Shown: positions 1-8,329 of the stretch, piece after piece | Layout of the letters: each line of letters opens with the position of its first letter | Numbering within the stretch: position 1 is the first letter of the stretch | Source of the DNA: Terrabacter sp. Root181 | GTDB taxonomy: Bacteria; Actinomycetota; Actinomycetes; Actinomycetales; Dermatophilaceae | DNA length: 64,000 bases | Direction of reading: 5' to 3' | NCBI RefSeq assembly: GCF_001428505.1 | Contig: NZ_LMHU01000001.1 | Coordinates: 1,816,131-1,880,130 of the forward strand | Position numbers and translations under genes: made by a program | The notes under the pieces: model-generated | Told to the model about the DNA's origin: nothing | What the model saw: the letters and a program-made list of their open reading frames with translations, nothing else | The model's database searches: none

Positions 1-46
1 CCGACGAGCCCAGCCCGAGGAGCCGGATGAGGACCTGTGCGGCGGG

Positions 47-1054
47 TCAGGCCGGCTCGGCGCGGTAGGTGCGCCGGTAGGCGAGGGGCGACAGGCCCAC
101 GGCGGCCGTGAGGTGCTGGCGCAGTGAGGCGCTGGTGCCGAACCCTGCCGCGGCGGCGACCCGGTCGACGGGCAGGTCGGTCGTCTCGAGCAGGTGCCGG
201 GCACGGTCGACCCGGGCCCGCGCGAGCCACGTACCGGCCGTCTCGCCCGTCTCCTCGCGGAAGCGGCGGGTGAAGGTGCGCACGCTCGTTCCGGCATGAC
301 GAGCCAGGTCGGACAGGCCGATCGGCTCGTCGAGGTGCTCGAGGGCCCAGGCGCGTGTCGATCCGGTGCCGGCCTCGGACTCGTCGGGGACGGGGCGCTC
401 GATGAACTGGGCCTGGCCGCCCGCGCGCCAGGGTGCGACGACGGCGCCGCGGGCGACCCGGTTGGCGGCTTCGGTGCCGAGGTCGCTGCGCAGGACGTGC
501 AGCAGCAGGTCGATGCCCGCGGCGTTGCCCGCCGAGGTGAGGACGTCGCCGTGGTCGACGTAGAGCACGTCGGGGTTGAGGTCGACCGTCGGGAAGTGAC
601 GGCGGAAGAGGTCCTCGTAGACCCAGTGCGTCGTCGCCTCGCGGCCGTCGAGCTTGCCGAGGCCAGCGAGGACGAAGGCCCCGGTGCAGATCGAGAGCCA
701 CCGCGCGTCGGACCGGGCCGTGGCGGCGAGCTCGACCAGGGCAGTGGGCAGCTCGCCCTGGGTGACGATGGCGGTGTTGGTGATGCCCGGGATGACGACC
801 GTGTCGGCTTGCGCGACAACGGATCTCGGGTGCGTCGGCAGAGCGGCGTAGCCGGCAGACGTCATGACGGGGCCGTCGTCGAGCGTGCACATGGACACCT
901 CGTAGGGCGGGGGAGCGCCGGTGAGGCGACCGGGCCAGCCGGGGTCGAGGGCGCTCGCGCTGAAGAAGCGGTGGGGCAGCCCGAGCTCGAACGCCACGAC
1001 GCCGTCGAGGGCGAGGACGGCGACGCGGTGCGGTCGCGGGGCGTCGGGACTCAT
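47..1054 (-). CDS. GlxA-type AraC-family transcriptional regulator (DJ-1/PfpI sensor domain plus HTH)
   Basis: The protein is about 335 residues. Its N-terminal half resembles the DJ-1/PfpI (class I glutamine amidotransferase-like) fold, with a nucleophile-elbow segment SICTGAFVLA near residue 133. The C-terminal third is an AraC-type double helix-turn-helix (LSDLARHAGTSVRTFTRRF, then the VDRVAAAAGFGTSASLRQH helix). Proteins with this layout are GlxA/FtrA-like DNA-binding regulators, and their ligands are mostly unknown. The start at 1054 is chosen because an AAAGAT box lies six bases upstream; in-frame ATGs at 1075, 1072 and 1096 are alternatives. The gene is divergent from an MFS carrier about 70 bp away, so it probably controls that carrier, which is inference. 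Family assignment is firm; the effector is not recognisable. Confidence 0.9.
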   Translation of the reverse strand: MSPDAPRPHRVAVLALDGVVAFELGLPHRFFSASALDPGWPGRLTGAPPPYEVSMCTLDDGPVMTSAGYAALPTHPRSVVAQADTVVIPGITNTAIVTQGELPTALVELAATARSDARWLSICTGAFVLAGLGKLDGREATTHWVYEDLFRRHFPTVDLNPDVLYVDHGDVLTSAGNAAGIDLLLHVLRSDLGTEAANRVARGAVVAPWRAGGQAQFIERPVPDESEAGTGSTRAWALEHLDEPIGLSDLARHAGTSVRTFTRRFREETGETAGTWLARARVDRARHLLETTDLPVDRVAAAAGFGTSASLRQHLTAAVGLSPLAYRRTYRAEPA

Positions 1055-1060
1055 GGCCAG

Positions 1061-1066
1061 ATCTTT
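1061..1066 (-). promoter_or_regulatory. Putative -10 box of the GlxA-type regulator (leaderless)
   Basis: On the minus strand AAAGAT is followed by six bases and then the ATG at 1054. The A2/T6 pattern and the six-base spacing match the arrangement seen before many other genes in this window. Confidence 0.35.
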
Positions 1067-1125
1067 GCACATCATGTCCTTCTGGCCACTCGTCATCGCC
1101 GAAGCGGTCCTGCAGGGTGGTGCCT

Positions 1126-2514
1126 GTGAGCCTGACCGACCGCCGCGCCGACGTCCCCGACGACGACGTCCCCGAGCGCGCCATCCCCGACCCCGCCGGC
1201 GCGCCGATCCGTTCCGGCCACCGGATCCACCCGGCCTGGTGGGTCGCTGTCGTCACCTTCCTGACGATCATCGGCGCGGCCGGCTTCCGCTCCACGCCGG
1301 GCGTGCTCATGACGCCGCTCCACGAGGAGTTCGGCTGGCCGATGGGCGTCATCGGTGGCGCCGTCTCGGTCAACCTCGTCCTCTTCGGGCTCGCGGCGCC
1401 CTTCTCGGCGGCCCTGATGGAACGCCTCGGCATCCAGCGGGTCGTCGCCGTCGCCCTCGTGCTCGTCAGCGTCGGCTCGCTGCTGCCGATCTGGATGACG
1501 GCGTCGTGGCAGCTCGTCCTCTGCTGGGGGATCGTCGTCGGTCTCGGCACGGGTGCCATGGCCATGAGCCTCGTCGCCACCGTCACCGGGCGCTGGTTCG
1601 TCGAGCGGCGCGGCCTCGTCACCGGCGTGCTCACGGCCGCGGGCGCCACGGGCCAGCTCGTCTTCCTGCCCGTCCTCGCCTGGCTCGCCGAGAACCACGG
1701 CTGGCGCACCGCCGCGATCGCCACGTCGGCCGCGGCCCTGACGGTCGTCCCGCTCGTGCTGTGGAAGCTGTACGACCACCCGAGCGTCCTCGGCATCACG
1801 GCCTACGGCGCCCCCGCGGGCACCCCGGTCGGACGTCCGCCGCGCCCGACCGGGCACCCGGCGCACCTGGCCCTGGCGACGCTCCGCGACGCCGCGCGCA
1901 CCAAGGTCTTCTGGCTCCTCGCCGGCAGCTTCGCCGTGTGCGGCGCCTCGACGAACGGCCTCGTCGGCACGCACTTCATCCCGGCGGCCCACGACCACGG
2001 CATGCCGACCACCACGGCGGCGGGTCTGCTCGCGCTCGTCGGGGTCTTCGACATCGTCGGCACCGTCTTCTCCGGCTGGCTCACCGACCGGGTCGACTCG
2101 CGGATCCTGCTCGCGGCGTACTACACGCTCCGAGGCGGCTCGCTCTTCCTGTTGCCGGCGCTCTTCAGCGACTCGATGCACGTCAACATGCTCGCCTTCG
2201 TGCTCTTCTACGGCCTCGACTGGGTGGCCACCGTGCCACCGACGATGGCCCTGTGCCGCAGCGCCTACGGCGAGCGCGCCCCCATCGTCTTCGGCTGGGT
2301 CTTCGCCTCCCACCAGCTCGGTGCGGCCGGCGCGGCCCTCGGCGCCGGTCTCGTCCGCGACCAGCTCGGCACCTACGACCTGGCCTGGTACGTCGCGGGC
2401 GGCCTGTGCCTCGTCGCGGCCGTGATGTGCGTCGCGATCTCGACCGCTCGTCTGTCAGATGTGTCACCTCGGCGCACGGGCTCTGGCGCGGAGACGTCAC
2501 CGACGGCACAGTGA
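1126..2514 (+). CDS. MFS transporter
   Basis: About 462 residues with roughly twelve hydrophobic segments, beginning after a polar N-terminus of about 40 residues. The pattern is that of a major facilitator superfamily carrier of the monocarboxylate/oxalate-formate-antiporter-like kind (RSTPGVLMTPLHEEFGW in the first external loop). The second half begins near residue 240 after a Pro/Arg-rich cytoplasmic loop. A GTG at 1126 is preferred, seven bases after CAGGGT; GTG codons at 1117 and 1120 are alternatives. It is divergent from the GlxA-like regulator and ends just before a propionyl-CoA synthetase gene, so a small organic acid is a plausible substrate. That is inference only. Confidence 0.88.
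   Translation: MSLTDRRADVPDDDVPERAIPDPAGAPIRSGHRIHPAWWVAVVTFLTIIGAAGFRSTPGVLMTPLHEEFGWPMGVIGGAVSVNLVLFGLAAPFSAALMERLGIQRVVAVALVLVSVGSLLPIWMTASWQLVLCWGIVVGLGTGAMAMSLVATVTGRWFVERRGLVTGVLTAAGATGQLVFLPVLAWLAENHGWRTAAIATSAAALTVVPLVLWKLYDHPSVLGITAYGAPAGTPVGRPPRPTGHPAHLALATLRDAARTKVFWLLAGSFAVCGASTNGLVGTHFIPAAHDHGMPTTTAAGLLALVGVFDIVGTVFSGWLTDRVDSRILLAAYYTLRGGSLFLLPALFSDSMHVNMLAFVLFYGLDWVATVPPTMALCRSAYGERAPIVFGWVFASHQLGAAGAALGAGLVRDQLGTYDLAWYVAGGLCLVAAVMCVAISTARLSDVSPRRTGSGAETSPTAQ
2507..2512 (+). promoter_or_regulatory. Putative -10 box of the acyl-CoA synthetase gene
   Basis: CACAGT lies six bases before the ATG at 2519 and overlaps the end of the upstream MFS gene. It decides the short start over a GTG 60 bases upstream. 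Confidence 0.35.
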
Positions 2515-2518
2515 GCCC

Positions 2519-4426
2519 ATGAGCGACGGCGCTGCGACGGCATACCAGAGCACCTACGACGCGAGCCTGAGTGACCCGGAGGGTTTCTGGCGCCAGGCGG
2601 CCGAGAGCATCGACTGGGTGACGCCGCCGACGCGCATCCTCGACGAGTCGAGGCCGCCGTTCTACCGGTGGTATCCCGATGCCGAGCTCAACGTCTGCTT
2701 CAACGCCGTCGACCGCCACGTCGCCGCCGGCCGCGGCGACCAGGCCGCGATCCACTACGACTCCCCGGTGACGGGCACGAAGAGCACGCTGACGTATGCC
2801 GTCCTGCTCGATCGGGTGCGCGCCGTGGCCGGTGGCCTGCGCGGGCTCGGCGTCGGCAAGGGCGACCGGGTCGTCATCTACATGCCGATGGTGCCCGAGG
2901 CCGTCATCGCGATGCTCGCCTGCGCCCGCATCGGGGCCATCCACTCCGTCGTCTTCGGTGGCTTCGCCCCCCAGGAGCTCGCGGCCCGCATCGATGACGC
3001 GGCCCCGAAGGTCGTGCTCTCGGCGTCGTGCGGGGTCGAGCCGAGCCGCGTCGTGCCCTACAAGCCGTTCCTCGACGAGGCGATCAGGCGCTCGGCGCAC
3101 CGGCCCGAGCACTGCGTCGTGCTCCAGCGGGAGCAGCTCGTCGCCGAGCTCGGCGACCGTGACCTCGACTGGATGGACTTCGAGTCCGGCGACGCCGCGC
3201 TCGAGGGCAGCGAGTGCGTCACGGTGGCCGCGACCGACCCGCTCTACATCCTCTACACGTCCGGCACGACCGGGAAGCCGAAGGGCATCTACCGCGACAG
3301 CGGTGGCTACGCCGTCGCGCTCCGCTGGTCGATGGCCAACATCTACGACGTGGCGCCGGGCGAGACGATGTTCACCGCGAGCGACGTCGGCTGGGTCGTC
3401 GGGCACTCCTACATCGTCTACGCGCCGCTGCTCACGGGCGCGACGACGGTGCTGTACGAGGGCAAGCCCGTCGGCACCCCGGACGCCGGCGCGTTCTGGA
3501 GGGTCATCGCCGAGTACGACGCCGTCTGCATGTTCACCGCGCCCACGGCGTTCCGCGCCATCAAGAAGGACGACTCGAGCGCCTCCAAGGTCGCCGAGCA
3601 CGACCTGTCGCACTTCCGTGCACTCTTCCTCGCGGGGGAGAGGCTCGACCCCGACACCTACGAGTGGGCCTCCGCCGCGCTGAGCAAGCCCGTCATCGAC
3701 AACTGGTGGCAGACCGAGACCGGCTGGCCGATCGCCTCCAACCCCAAGGGGATCGGGCTGTTGCCGATCAAGGCAGGCTCGCCCACGGTCGCCGTCCCCG
3801 GCTATGACGTGCGGGTCCTCGACGCGACCGGCGAGCAGGTCGAGCCGGGCACCGAAGGGGCGATCTGCATCAAGCTCCCGATGCCGCCGGGCACCCTGCC
3901 GACGCTCTGGGGCGACGACGACCGCTACGTCAGCTCCTACCTGTCGGCCTACCCGGGCTACTACCTGACGGGCGACGGCGGCTACCTCGACGAGGACGGC
4001 TACCTCTACGTCATGGGGCGCACGGACGACGTCCTCAACGTCGCCGGGCACCGGCTGTCGACCGGCTCGCTCGAGGCCGCGCTCGCCGGGCACGAGGCCG
4101 TCGCCGAGTGCGCGGTCATCGGCGTGCACGACGACCTCAAGGGTCAGGTGCCCCGGGCGCTCGTCGTGCTCAAGGCGGGCGTCGACGCCGAGGCGGACGG
4201 CGACCGGATCAAGCGCGAGCTCGTCGCCCGGGTCCGCGCCGAGGTGGGGGCCGTGGCGGCCCTGCACCAGGTCGACATCGTGGCCGGCCTGCCGAAGACG
4301 CGGTCGGGCAAGATCCTGCGCAAGACGATGCGCGAGCTGGCCGACGGCAAAGCCGCCGTCGTGCCCGCCACGATCGAGGACGCCTCCGTCCTCGAGGTCC
4401 TGACGCCTGTCCTGCGCGGTTCCTGA
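2519..4426 (+). CDS. prpE: Propionyl-CoA synthetase (acetyl-CoA synthetase family, PrpE-like)
   Basis: 635 residues, close to PrpE/ACSS3 length. It activates a short-chain acid, most likely propionate, to its CoA thioester via an acyl-AMP. Visible features are the N-terminal ACS domain start (YQSTYDASLSDPEGFW), the P-loop motif YTSGTTGKPKG near residue 245, followed by the PrpE-like segment YRDSGGYAVAL, the A5 motif WWQTETGW, the hinge GRTDDVLNVAGHRLSTG, and a C-terminal KTRSGKILRKTMREL. That last segment carries the catalytic lysine, which is a known acetylation target in this family. Preference for propionate over acetate or butyrate is inferred from the PrpE-like segments. The gene follows the MFS carrier directly. 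Confidence 0.9.
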   Translation: MSDGAATAYQSTYDASLSDPEGFWRQAAESIDWVTPPTRILDESRPPFYRWYPDAELNVCFNAVDRHVAAGRGDQAAIHYDSPVTGTKSTLTYAVLLDRVRAVAGGLRGLGVGKGDRVVIYMPMVPEAVIAMLACARIGAIHSVVFGGFAPQELAARIDDAAPKVVLSASCGVEPSRVVPYKPFLDEAIRRSAHRPEHCVVLQREQLVAELGDRDLDWMDFESGDAALEGSECVTVAATDPLYILYTSGTTGKPKGIYRDSGGYAVALRWSMANIYDVAPGETMFTASDVGWVVGHSYIVYAPLLTGATTVLYEGKPVGTPDAGAFWRVIAEYDAVCMFTAPTAFRAIKKDDSSASKVAEHDLSHFRALFLAGERLDPDTYEWASAALSKPVIDNWWQTETGWPIASNPKGIGLLPIKAGSPTVAVPGYDVRVLDATGEQVEPGTEGAICIKLPMPPGTLPTLWGDDDRYVSSYLSAYPGYYLTGDGGYLDEDGYLYVMGRTDDVLNVAGHRLSTGSLEAALAGHEAVAECAVIGVHDDLKGQVPRALVVLKAGVDAEADGDRIKRELVARVRAEVGAVAALHQVDIVAGLPKTRSGKILRKTMRELADGKAAVVPATIEDASVLEVLTPVLRGS

Positions 4427-4446
4427 CCCTACGACGCGCCCTCGCC

Positions 4447-4679
4447 GGAACTGCGCCGTGGCGCACTTCTGGTGGCGATCCGGCTCTGGAGGCCGCTGGA
4501 ACTGCGCCATGGCGCACTTCTGGTGGGAATCCTGTTCTCGAGGGCGCCGGAACTGCGCCATGGCGCACTTCTGGTGGGAATCCTGTTCTCGAGGGCGCCG
4601 GAACTGCGCCGTGGCGCACTTCTGGTGGCGATCCGGCTCTGGAGGCCGCTGGAACTGCGCCGTGGCGCACTTCTGGTGG
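4447..4679 (+). repeat. 51-bp tandem repeat, five palindromic cores
   Basis: Five copies of a 29-bp core start at 4447, 4498, 4549, 4600 and 4651, an exact 51-bp period. Each core contains AACTGCGCCrTGGCGCACTT, whose centre TGCGCCATGGCGCA is a perfect palindrome in copies 2 and 3 and has one change in the others. The four 22-bp intervals are of two types in the order A-B-B-A, and A and B agree at about 15 of 22 positions, so the whole 51-bp unit was duplicated. The array lies between the convergent ends of prpE and the LOG-like gene. It is open in several frames because 51 is a multiple of three, but I see no reason to call it coding. Confidence 0.9.
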
Positions 4680-4690
4680 GGCCGTGGCGT

Positions 4691-5806
4691 TCAGCCGGGA
4701 GGCGCAGGGAGCAGGGGGAGGACCTCGTCAACGGAGTCGACGAGGTGGATCGCCTCGGCCATCGGGCGGCCGGCGGCGATGGCAGTGAGGGCCGGCCAGA
4801 CGGGCACCCGCTCGGTCCAGTGCTCTCGCCCGACGAGGACGAGCGGAGCCAGCGGCGCGCCCTCAGGCGCGTAGTAGAGCGGTGTCACCGCCTGGAAGAT
4901 CTCCTGCACGGTGCCTGCCGCCCCGTCGAGCACGACGATCCCGGCGTTCGAGCGCGCGAGCAGGCCCTCCTCGCGGATCGCGTTGGAGAAGTACTTGGCG
5001 ATGACGTCGCAGAAGACGTTCGGCGGCTCGTGTCCGTAGAACCACGTCGGGATCCCGAGCGAGCGAGCCGACGGGCCCAGCGTCTCGGACGGCGCCTGGG
5101 GCTCTTCACCGACGATGGCCCCCCGTGCGGCGAGGGCCGTCGCCGCCCAGGCGGTGACGTCGGGCCGGAAGCCCGGCACGCGCGCGATGCTCCCGACGGC
5201 CTCCCCGACGGCGGCCGCGCTCCGGCACAGCGCACCGAGGTTGGCGGCCTCCATCGCGCCGGGCCCACCACCGGTCGCGACCAGGTGACCCTCCTCGGCG
5301 AGGGCGTGCCCCAGCCCGGCGGCGCCGGCGTAGGCCGCCGAGTCCCGTTGCAGCGCATGCCCACCCATGATCCCCACCACCGAACGGCCGTGGACGAACT
5401 CGTCGAGCTCGTCCGTCACCGAGTCGTCGTGGATGGCACGGACGAGGGTGGCGTACGCGTCGGTGCGCAGTCGCGCGTCGACGAACCACGCGTACGCCTT
5501 CGCGTCCGGGGTCTCGGCATAGCCGTGCTCGAGGCCGGTGTAGAGGTCGGACGGGAAGTAGAGGCCGCGCCACGGGTCGACGGGCGCGTCGGCGATGCCC
5601 GGGAAGAGGATCGCGCCACGAGCGAGCAACACCTCCGCCACCCGGACCGGCACCGTGCCCCCCAGCACGACGAGGCCCGTGAGGTCGCTGCGTGACGCGA
5701 ACTGGTCCGCATAGGAGGTGAGGTCGAGGTCCTGCAGCCGGAGACCGCGCAGCGGCCCGTCGGAGGCGAGGTGGTCGTCCAGCTCGTCCAGGGTCTCGAT
5801 CTCCAT
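4691..5806 (-). CDS. LOG-family-like Rossmann-fold nucleotide-binding protein
   Basis: About 371 residues. The middle carries the lysine-decarboxylase-like/LOG core: MGGHALQRDS around residue 150 and VATGGGPGAMEAANLGA about 35 residues later, the GGGxGxME signature of cytokinin-riboside phosphoribohydrolase-like proteins. A long N-terminal region (TLDELDDHLASDGPLRGLRLQDLDL) precedes it, so this is the long actinobacterial form. LOG enzymes cleave nucleoside 5'-monophosphates, but the substrate of this subgroup is not known to me. The start at 5806 is preferred (CAGGAT seven bases upstream); ATG 5815 is an alternative. It is divergent from the AEC carrier and converges on the 51-bp repeat array. 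Confidence 0.8.
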   Translation of the reverse strand: MEIETLDELDDHLASDGPLRGLRLQDLDLTSYADQFASRSDLTGLVVLGGTVPVRVAEVLLARGAILFPGIADAPVDPWRGLYFPSDLYTGLEHGYAETPDAKAYAWFVDARLRTDAYATLVRAIHDDSVTDELDEFVHGRSVVGIMGGHALQRDSAAYAGAAGLGHALAEEGHLVATGGGPGAMEAANLGALCRSAAAVGEAVGSIARVPGFRPDVTAWAATALAARGAIVGEEPQAPSETLGPSARSLGIPTWFYGHEPPNVFCDVIAKYFSNAIREEGLLARSNAGIVVLDGAAGTVQEIFQAVTPLYYAPEGAPLAPLVLVGREHWTERVPVWPALTAIAAGRPMAEAIHLVDSVDEVLPLLPAPPG

Positions 5807-5888
5807 GCCGCCCATCCTGCCCCGCCGAGGTGGTCGAGGAGCGGACCCGGGCGACGTCCCGTCAACCGCGGCTGGAAGGATCGCCGCC

Positions 5889-6827
5889 ATGGTCGGCGTG
5901 CTCGAGGGATTCGCGACGATCGCGATCATCGTCGCGGTCGGGTGGCTGCTCGCCGACCGTCGGGTGCTCGACGAGTCGGCGCAGGTCAACCTCTCCCGTC
6001 TCGCCTTCCACGTCGCCTCGCCCGCGCTGCTGCTCACCGTCATGCAGCGCACGTCGCTCGACGCCGTCCTGTCGGCCAACCTCGTCACGTCGCTCATCAG
6101 CTTCGCGCTCGTGGTCGGCATCTACCTGGCCATCGCCCGGTTCCGTTGGGCGGGAGGGACGCTCGGGTCACGCCTCATCGGCAGCCTCTCGGCGGCATAC
6201 GTCAACGCAGGCAACCTCGGCATCCCGATCGCGCTCTACGTCCTCGGCGACGTCGCGTGGGTCGCTCCGACGCTGCTCATGCAGCTGCTCATCATCACGC
6301 CCGTCTACATGGCGCTCTTCGACAGCGACGCCCGCGCCGAGCGCCCGACGCTGGGTCGGAGCCTGCGCCGGATGTTCAGCAACCCGATCACCCTCGGCGC
6401 GGTGGCCGGCCTGCTCATCGCCGTCTTCGACATCGACCTGCCTCGCGTCGTCGCCGCGCCCATCGACCTGCTCGGCGCCATGGCCGTGCCCTCGATGCTC
6501 GTCGCGTTCGGCATCTCGCTGCGGCGCGGGCCGCGTCCGGCGACGGGCCGTACCGCCGAGCACGTGTGGACGATCGTCGTCCTCAAGACCCTGCTCATGC
6601 CGGCCATCGCGCTCGGCGTGGGTCTCGCGCTCGGGCTGCGCGGTGAGGCGCTCTTCGCCGTCGTCGTGACGGCGGCCCTCCCGACGGCACAGAACATCTT
6701 CACGTATGCCGTCCGCTACCGGCGCGAGGTCAACCTCGCCCGCGACGTCATCTTCGTCAGCACCTTCGCGTCGGTGCCGGTGATCCTCGGCATCGCCGCG
6801 CTCTTCCACTGGCTCGTCGGCGTCTGA
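5889..6827 (+). CDS. AEC-family (auxin efflux carrier-like) transporter
   Basis: 312 residues with about ten hydrophobic segments in two groups of five, typical of the AEC/membrane transport protein family. Family-like segments include AAYVNAGNLGIPIALYVLGD, where the NxGxxGxP motif is visible, and the C-terminal TAALPTAQNIFTYAVRY. These carriers move organic anions such as malate or malonate; the substrate here cannot be read. The ATG at 5889 has a good ribosome binding site (GGAAGGA, eight bases upstream), which rejects longer in-frame starts. It is divergent from the LOG-like gene, 82 bp apart. Confidence 0.85.
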   Translation: MVGVLEGFATIAIIVAVGWLLADRRVLDESAQVNLSRLAFHVASPALLLTVMQRTSLDAVLSANLVTSLISFALVVGIYLAIARFRWAGGTLGSRLIGSLSAAYVNAGNLGIPIALYVLGDVAWVAPTLLMQLLIITPVYMALFDSDARAERPTLGRSLRRMFSNPITLGAVAGLLIAVFDIDLPRVVAAPIDLLGAMAVPSMLVAFGISLRRGPRPATGRTAEHVWTIVVLKTLLMPAIALGVGLALGLRGEALFAVVVTAALPTAQNIFTYAVRYRREVNLARDVIFVSTFASVPVILGIAALFHWLVGV

Positions 6828-6845
6828 CCGCCCGCCCCCTCCCAG

Positions 6846-6911
6846 TCGAGTGAGCGCTGTCACCCAGATGGGGATACCCGCTCACTTGGGTGGGGTTGTG
6901 CGCTCACTCGA
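6846..6911. repeat. Nested inverted repeat between convergent genes
   Basis: Perfect 12-bp arms TCGAGTGAGCGC (6846-6857) and GCGCTCACTCGA (6900-6911) enclose a second pair, CACCCA (6861-6866) and TGGGTG (6887-6892). CGCTCACT also occurs as a direct repeat at 6880 and 6901. It lies between the AEC gene and the convergent VOC gene and may be a bidirectional terminator or a dispersed palindromic element. Confidence 0.75.
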
Positions 6912-6923
6912 GGTGTGGGGGTC

Positions 6924-7295
6924 TCAGGCCCAGTTGGCGGCCTGGGTGAGGCAGAAGGGGTGGCCGCTCGGGTCGAGCAGGACGCGCCAGGTTTCGCCCG
7001 GCTGGTCGTCGGGCACCGTCGCACCGGCCGCGACGCACTCCGCCGCCGCCGCGTCGAGGTCGTCGACGGCGAGGTCGAGGTGGAACTGCTTGGTGCCGCG
7101 CTCGTTCGGCCAGGTCGGCGGCTCGTGGTCGTCGACCAGGCCGAGGCCCAGGGCCACGCCGCCGGGGCCGGTGAGCATGGCGTACTCGTCCTGCGCGTGC
7201 ACGACCTCCCAGCCGAGGACGGTCGACCAGAAGGTGGCGTCACGGCGTGCGTCCGAGCTGTCGAGGGTGAGCATCTTGAGGGCGGCGATGGCCAT
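6924..7295 (-). CDS. VOC-superfamily (glyoxalase/bleomycin-resistance-like) protein
   Basis: 123 residues forming two beta-alpha-beta-beta-beta halves: KMLTLDSSDARRDATFWSTV at the start and FHLDLAVDDLDAAAAECVAAG in the second half, ending DPSGHPFCLTQ. These are the usual hallmarks of vicinal-oxygen-chelate proteins. Candidate metal ligands (H in FHLDL, and the C-terminal region) are present, but whether it is an enzyme or a binding protein cannot be told. The ATG at 7295 has the ribosome binding site AAAGGGA, which favours it over an ATG 36 bases upstream. It appears monocistronic. Confidence 0.82.
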   Translation of the reverse strand: MAIAALKMLTLDSSDARRDATFWSTVLGWEVVHAQDEYAMLTGPGGVALGLGLVDDHEPPTWPNERGTKQFHLDLAVDDLDAAAAECVAAGATVPDDQPGETWRVLLDPSGHPFCLTQAANWA

Positions 7296-7480
7296 CGGGG
7301 TCCCTTTCGTCGGTGGATGAGCGCCCAGCATCGCCCCCGGGGGCGCCCGTCGTCTTGGACGAAGCCGACACCGGACAGGGACCGGGGACGCACCGACGCG
7401 ACGCCCGGATCCGTGGCCGCGAGCGGGTCGTGGGCCACGGGAACCGAAGGCCGCGTCGGGGTCCTGGCTACGGAGTGGGG

Positions 7481-8158
7481 TCAGAAGCCGCCGAAGTCAC
7501 CGCCGCCGCCGAAGTCACCGAAGTCGCCCCCGCCTCCGAAGTCGCCGAAGTCCGAGCCACCGGCGTCACCCGTGTCCCCGGCGCCGTCGCCGGCGTCGCC
7601 CCCGGCGTCGCCGGTGTCACCCGTGTCACCCGCGTCGGCGGTCGCGTCGCCGGCCTCCTGCGCCTCGGGCGACGAGTCGTAGCCGCCCAGCATCATATCG
7701 GCCAGGGCCGATCCGACGACGACGCCCGCGATCGTGCCGAGCATCGAGCCGGCGATCATGCCGCCCATGCCCATGCCGCCGCCTCGGCCACCGCCGAAGG
7801 CACCCTGGAGGTAGCCGGGGCGGCTCATCTCGGCTCGGGTCGCACTCCGGGCGAGGTCGGCCGGCTGGTCGCTGCGTGGACGCTCACCCTCGGGGAGGTC
7901 CTCGTTGAGTCGCTGGAGCACCATCTGGCGCTGCTCCGGCGAGAGCTTCGCGAAGGCCTCCGTGTGCACCCTCTCGATGTCCTCCGGCGGCGCGGTGCGC
8001 AGCAGGTACTTGTAGCGGGCGATGGCGCGCTCGTCCTCGGACGAGGCACCCCCGCGCGGGGCCGCGACGGCGTACGGCTGTCCGGTCGGCGGCTGGGCCT
8101 GCTGGGGGCGCTGCTGCTGCATGGGCTCACGGCCCAGCAGCTTGTCGAGGAATCCCAT
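7481..8158 (-). CDS. Conserved actinobacterial protein with Gly-rich hydrophobic segment and Asp/Gly repeat tail
   Basis: 225 residues, function unknown. The N-terminus (MGFLDKLLGREP) is a short amphipathic-looking helix. It is followed by a Gln/Pro-rich linker and a helical domain around residues 45-85 (RAIARYKYLLRTAPPEDIER, then LSPEQRQMVLQRLNEDLP). A glycine-rich hydrophobic stretch around residues 125-155 (MIAGSMLGTIAGVVVGSALA) is membrane-spanning or membrane-inserting. The tail is built of repeated GDTGD/GDAGG units and then three GGGGDFG(D/G)F units ending the protein. I recognise this layout from other actinobacteria but know no function. The ATG at 8158 has the ribosome binding site AGGAGAAG. 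Confidence 0.8.
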   Translation of the reverse strand: MGFLDKLLGREPMQQQRPQQAQPPTGQPYAVAAPRGGASSEDERAIARYKYLLRTAPPEDIERVHTEAFAKLSPEQRQMVLQRLNEDLPEGERPRSDQPADLARSATRAEMSRPGYLQGAFGGGRGGGMGMGGMIAGSMLGTIAGVVVGSALADMMLGGYDSSPEAQEAGDATADAGDTGDTGDAGGDAGDGAGDTGDAGGSDFGDFGGGGDFGDFGGGGDFGGF

Positions 8159-8252
8159 GTCTTCTCCTAGCGTCGGCGGTGCGTCGGCGTCGCACTCGTC
8201 GGATACCTACCCCAACGAACGGCAGGCACCAGCGTTCCGGCACGGTAACGCA

Positions 8253-8280
8253 CGAAGCCACCCGCGAACGGGTGGCTTCG
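8253..8280 (-). terminator. Hairpin terminator after the aminotransferase gene
   Basis: A perfect 12-bp stem CGAAGCCACCCG / CGGGTGGCTTCG encloses a CGAA loop, 50 bp past the stop codon of the minus-strand aminotransferase and before the next minus-strand gene. There is no strong U tract. Confidence 0.75.
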
Positions 8281-8329
8281 TGGCCGGCGACACCCCCACG
8301 GCATACGCACGGAGTCGGAAAGTCTGGGG

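Noticed and set aside
2183-4561. A 792-codon open frame on the minus strand
   Set aside because: It runs antisense to prpE, whose motifs are complete. Its composition (Arg/Gly/Asp-rich, no domain) is that of a third-position GC shadow.
4447-4679. CRISPR-like array of 29-bp repeats with 22-bp spacers
   Set aside because: The spacers are only two types, related to each other and in A-B-B-A order, so these are whole-unit tandem duplications. No cas genes are present.
4458-4874. Open frames through the 51-bp repeats as a repetitive protein
   Set aside because: Several frames on both strands are equally open because the period is a multiple of three. None has a ribosome binding site or a plausible protein pattern.
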